NCBI GenBank assembly: GCA_003136475.1
Contig: PLEQ01000174.1
Span: forward strand, 5,766 to 13,564
DNA from: Deltaproteobacteria bacterium
GTDB taxonomy: Bacteria > Bdellovibrionota_B > Oligoflexia > Oligoflexales > Bog-1112
Length of the DNA: 7,799 bases
Direction of reading: 5' to 3'
Part shown: piece after piece, positions 6,024-7,799 of the stretch
Layout of the letters: every line of letters begins with the position of its first letter
Position numbering within the stretch: the first letter of the stretch is position 1
Position numbers and translations under genes: made by a program
Notes under the pieces: generated by a model
Told to the model about the DNA's origin: nothing
The model's database searches: none
The model's input: only the letters and a program-made list of their open reading frames with translations

Positions 6024-6048
6024 AGAAGCTTAGTGGAGAAAATATATC
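6024..6048 (+). other. rplN-rplE junction lacking rplX
   Basis: Only 25 bases separate the rplN stop from the rplE GTG, and they include a good GGAGA ribosome binding site (6035-6039, spacing 9). The L24 gene normally found here, about 100 codons with a KOW motif, is absent. No remnant is visible in any frame of the junction or within the neighbouring genes. The L14 C-terminus and L5 N-terminus are both complete, so this looks like a settled arrangement and not a broken gene. Confidence 0.85.
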
Positions 6049-6600
6049 GTGGCTAATTACGTACCAAGGCTGCTCAAAGAGTATAAAAAAGCGGTTCCAG
6101 AGATTGTTAAGGAACTTGAGCTTAAGAATATTATGGAAGTTCCTCGCATCGAGAAGATCGTTGTCAATATAGGACAAGGTGAGGCCGTCCAGAATATAAA
6201 AGTGCTTGAAAGTGCTTATACTGACCTTCAAGCGCTGACTGGACAAAAGCCAGTTATGACCAAGGCCCGCAAGAGCATTGCCGGTTTCAAGGTTCGTAAG
6301 GGCATGCCGATCGGCTGCATGGTGACCCTTCGTGGCCATAGAATGTACGAGTTTTTGGATCGGCTTATCAATATTGCAATTCCTCGGATTCGTGACTTTC
6401 GTGGTTACTCCGTGAAAAGTTTCGATGGTCGAGGGAATTTTTCGGTTGGTATCAAAGAACAGATTGTGTTCCCAGAGATCGATTACGATAAGGTCGATAA
6501 AGTGCGTGGTCTTAGTATTTCGATCGGAACTTCTGCAAAAAGTGATACACATGCAAAAGTATTGTTAGAGAAATTTAACTTCCCGTTCCGTAAGTCATAG
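6049..6600 (+). CDS. rplE: 50S ribosomal protein L5
   Basis: L5 binds 5S rRNA with L18 and contacts P-site tRNA through its loop. The product has 183 residues. Motifs in order are VPRIEKIVVNIGQGEAVQN (31-49), then LTGQKPVMTKARKSIAGFKV (63-82) and RKGMPIGCMVTLRG. The later ones are RMYEFLDRLINIAIPRIRDF, FDGRGNFSVGIKEQIVFPEI, and the terminal VLLEKFNFPF. Translation starts at GTG with GGAGA 9 bases upstream. In E. coli the start region of this gene, together with the end of rplX, carries the S8-binding autogenous control site. With rplX gone I see no obvious equivalent hairpin at this start. Confidence 0.97.
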   Translation: MANYVPRLLKEYKKAVPEIVKELELKNIMEVPRIEKIVVNIGQGEAVQNIKVLESAYTDLQALTGQKPVMTKARKSIAGFKVRKGMPIGCMVTLRGHRMYEFLDRLINIAIPRIRDFRGYSVKSFDGRGNFSVGIKEQIVFPEIDYDKVDKVRGLSISIGTSAKSDTHAKVLLEKFNFPFRKS

Positions 6601-6608
6601 GAGAGAAA

Positions 6609-6794
6609 GTGGCAAGGAAAGCTTTAATAGAGAAATGTAATAGAAAACCAAAATTTTCAACCAGAGCATACACACGTTGTAACAAATGTGGAAGATCTAA
6701 GGCAGTTTATAGAAAATTTGGTTTGTGTAGGATCTGTTTTCGCTTGCTTGCCTTAAAAGGATTTTTGCCTGGTGTCACAAAGGCATCTTGGTAA
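6609..6794 (+). CDS. rpsN: 30S ribosomal protein S14, zinc-binding short type
   Basis: S14 is a head protein that contacts 16S rRNA and S3/S10. The 61-residue product is the short form (sometimes called type Z). Two CxxC pairs, Cys24-Cys27 and Cys40-Cys43, form the zinc ribbon in RCNKCGRSKAVYRKFGLCRI, and the tail GFLPGVTKASW is the family ending. The long zinc-free S14 of about 100 residues typical of enteric and alphaproteobacterial species is not what is present. The start is GTG, with TAGGAGAG overlapping the rplE stop. Bacteria with zinc-type S14 sometimes carry a second zinc-free paralogue under Zur control elsewhere, which cannot be judged from this window. Confidence 0.97.
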   Translation: MARKALIEKCNRKPKFSTRAYTRCNKCGRSKAVYRKFGLCRICFRLLALKGFLPGVTKASW

Positions 6795-6819
6795 AAAAGT
6801 TTGAGACCGGAGAAATCAA

Positions 6820-7224
6820 ATGAACGTAGTCGATCCAATTTCAGACCTTCTAACAAGAATTAGAAATGGTCAAAAAGCCCGCAAGGAAGTTATCGCAATT
6901 CCTGCGTCGAAGATTAAAATAGCAATTGTCCACTTACTTAGAGAAGAGGGCTTTCTTAGGGCGTACAAGTGTGTCCGCGATGGGAAGCAAGGCCTTATTA
7001 AGGTGGCACTCAAATACCGAGGTGAAAGGATCGAGGATGGCGTTATTCGCGAAATCGATCGGAAAAGTAAGCCGGGTAAGAGAGTGTATGTTCGGGCTGA
7101 GAAGATTCCTTTTGTAAAGAGTGGGTTTGGTATAGCTATATTATCAACCTCGCAGGGTGTTATGACTTGCCGAGAAGCTCGTAAAAAAGGTATCGGCGGC
7201 GAACTCCTTTGTTCCGTTTATTAG
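6820..7224 (+). CDS. rpsH: 30S ribosomal protein S8
   Basis: S8 is a primary 16S rRNA binder (helix 21) in the platform, and in E. coli is the translational repressor of the spc operon. The product has 134 residues. It begins with DPISDLLTRIRNGQKARK, has IPASKIKIAIVHLLREEGFL, and KSKPGKRVYVRAEKIPFV. It ends with the rRNA-binding signature STSQGVMTCREARKKGIGGE and LLCSVY. GGAGA at 6809-6813 lies 6 bases before the ATG. The family more often has GVMTDREA; a Cys replaces the Asp here. It is full length. Confidence 0.97.
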   Translation: MNVVDPISDLLTRIRNGQKARKEVIAIPASKIKIAIVHLLREEGFLRAYKCVRDGKQGLIKVALKYRGERIEDGVIREIDRKSKPGKRVYVRAEKIPFVKSGFGIAILSTSQGVMTCREARKKGIGGELLCSVY

Positions 7225-7226
7225 GA
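7223..7226 (+). promoter_or_regulatory. Ribosome binding site for rplF
   Basis: AGGA overlaps the rpsH stop. It is 8 bases before the ATG at 7235 but 14 before the ATG at 7241. Spacing therefore favours 7235, although family conservation would have pointed to 7241 (MSRIGK). Confidence 0.55.
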
Positions 7227-7234
7227 TAAATACT

Positions 7235-7783
7235 ATGCATATGTCTCGAATTGGAAAAAAGGCCATACAGATACCCAAAGGGGTCTCCGTCGATTTCGTC
7301 GGGAGTATTTTGAAAGTCAAAGGGCCAAAGGGCGACTTGACGATGACCGTCCACCCTTTGATGAGGATTGTTAAAGAAGAGTCGACTTTAACGGTTGTGC
7401 CTACCGAAGAAACGAGTGCCGTGAGGAAGTTTCACGGACTTACGCGATCGCTTGTTAATAACATGGTTATCGGTGTCACGCAGAACTTTAAAAAGAAATT
7501 GCTCTTGAGTGGTGTTGGGTACAGAGCAGCTGTGAGTGATCACAAGCTCAACCTCACGGTTGGCTTTAGTCATCCTGTAGTTTACCCAGTGCCAAAAGGC
7601 ATAACGATGACGGTCGAAAAGCAGACGGAAATAACGGTTCAAGGTGCTAACAAAGAGCAGGTTGGGCAGGTAGCTGCTGATATACGTGCGTTTAGAAAAC
7701 CGGAGCCCTATCACGGAAAAGGCATTCGATACGCTGATGAAGTGATTGTTACCAAAGTTGGTAAATCAGGCGGTAAGAAATAG
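7235..7783 (+). CDS. rplF: 50S ribosomal protein L6
   Basis: L6 lies at the base of the L7/L12 stalk near the sarcin-ricin loop and is needed for late 50S assembly. The product is 182 residues from 7235, or 180 from 7241, where the usual MSRIGK begins. Ribosome binding site spacing favours the two-residue-longer form. It contains the two repeated L6 domains, about residues 3-85 and 86-180. Motifs include KVKGPKGDLT, RSLVNNMVIGVTQNFKKKLL, LSGVGYRAAV, and GFSHPVVYPVPKGI. The C-terminal block is VGQVAADIRAFRKPEPYHGK followed by GIRYADEVIVTK. A Lys/Gly tail ends the protein. After the stop, a TAGGAAG sequence probably serves as the ribosome binding site of the next gene, expected to be rplR, just outside the window. 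Confidence 0.97.
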   Translation: MHMSRIGKKAIQIPKGVSVDFVGSILKVKGPKGDLTMTVHPLMRIVKEESTLTVVPTEETSAVRKFHGLTRSLVNNMVIGVTQNFKKKLLLSGVGYRAAVSDHKLNLTVGFSHPVVYPVPKGITMTVEKQTEITVQGANKEQVGQVAADIRAFRKPEPYHGKGIRYADEVIVTKVGKSGGKK

Positions 7784-7799
7784 GAAGCTTTAGTACCTG

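Noticed and set aside
5977..6552. 191-codon minus-strand open frame opposite rplE
   Set aside because: Antisense to a full-length L5 gene, with no family resemblance. It is also not a hidden rplX, since no KOW-type sequence is visible.
6024..7799. Similar GAAGCTTAG and GGAAGCTTTAG strings after rplN (6024-6034) and after rplF (7783-7793), considered as scars of an excised segment
   Set aside because: The match is short, imperfect and partly made of ribosome-binding-site purines. AAGCTT also occurs inside other genes, so there is no support for recombination.

Overview
The window is the 5' part of a bacterial S10-spc ribosomal-protein gene cluster. Sixteen ribosomal protein genes lie on the + strand, in the canonical order rpsJ-rplC-rplD-rplW-rplB-rpsS-rplV-rpsC-rplP-rpmC-rpsQ-rplN-(rplX absent)-rplE-rpsN-rpsH-rplF. 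Nearly every base from 566 to 7783 is coding. Gaps are 0-49 bases and most genes carry a clear AGGAG-type ribosome binding site, so this is probably one long transcriptional unit. It continues past the right edge, where rplR (L18) would be expected.

Left of the cluster, bases 1-259 hold the start of a divergent minus-strand gene. It encodes a lipoprotein-like exported protein of unknown function and runs off the left edge. The 306-base gap between the two start codons holds candidate promoters facing both ways. It also holds a strongly base-paired segment (375-467) that would fold into a three-way-junction RNA at the very 5' end of the rpsJ transcript.

The organism is a Gram-negative-type bacterium, judged from the lipoprotein signal sequence and the character of the ribosomal proteins. 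S10, L2, S3 and L16 read as alphaproteobacteria-like. L3, L4, S8 and the short zinc-type S14 read more like deltaproteobacterial or Bdellovibrionota-type lineages. I place it only as proteobacterial in the broad sense and do not name a genus.

Three points stand out: (1) rplX, encoding the assembly-initiator protein L24, is missing from its near-universal place between rplN and rplE, and the neighbours are joined by a clean 25-base spacer with a good ribosome binding site; (2) the structured leader before rpsJ has a competing alternative hairpin, which suggests a regulatory RNA; (3) overlapping divergent promoters link the cluster to a lipoprotein gene instead of to the usual tuf/fusA str-operon genes. 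The remaining genes are full-length, intact and ordinary.
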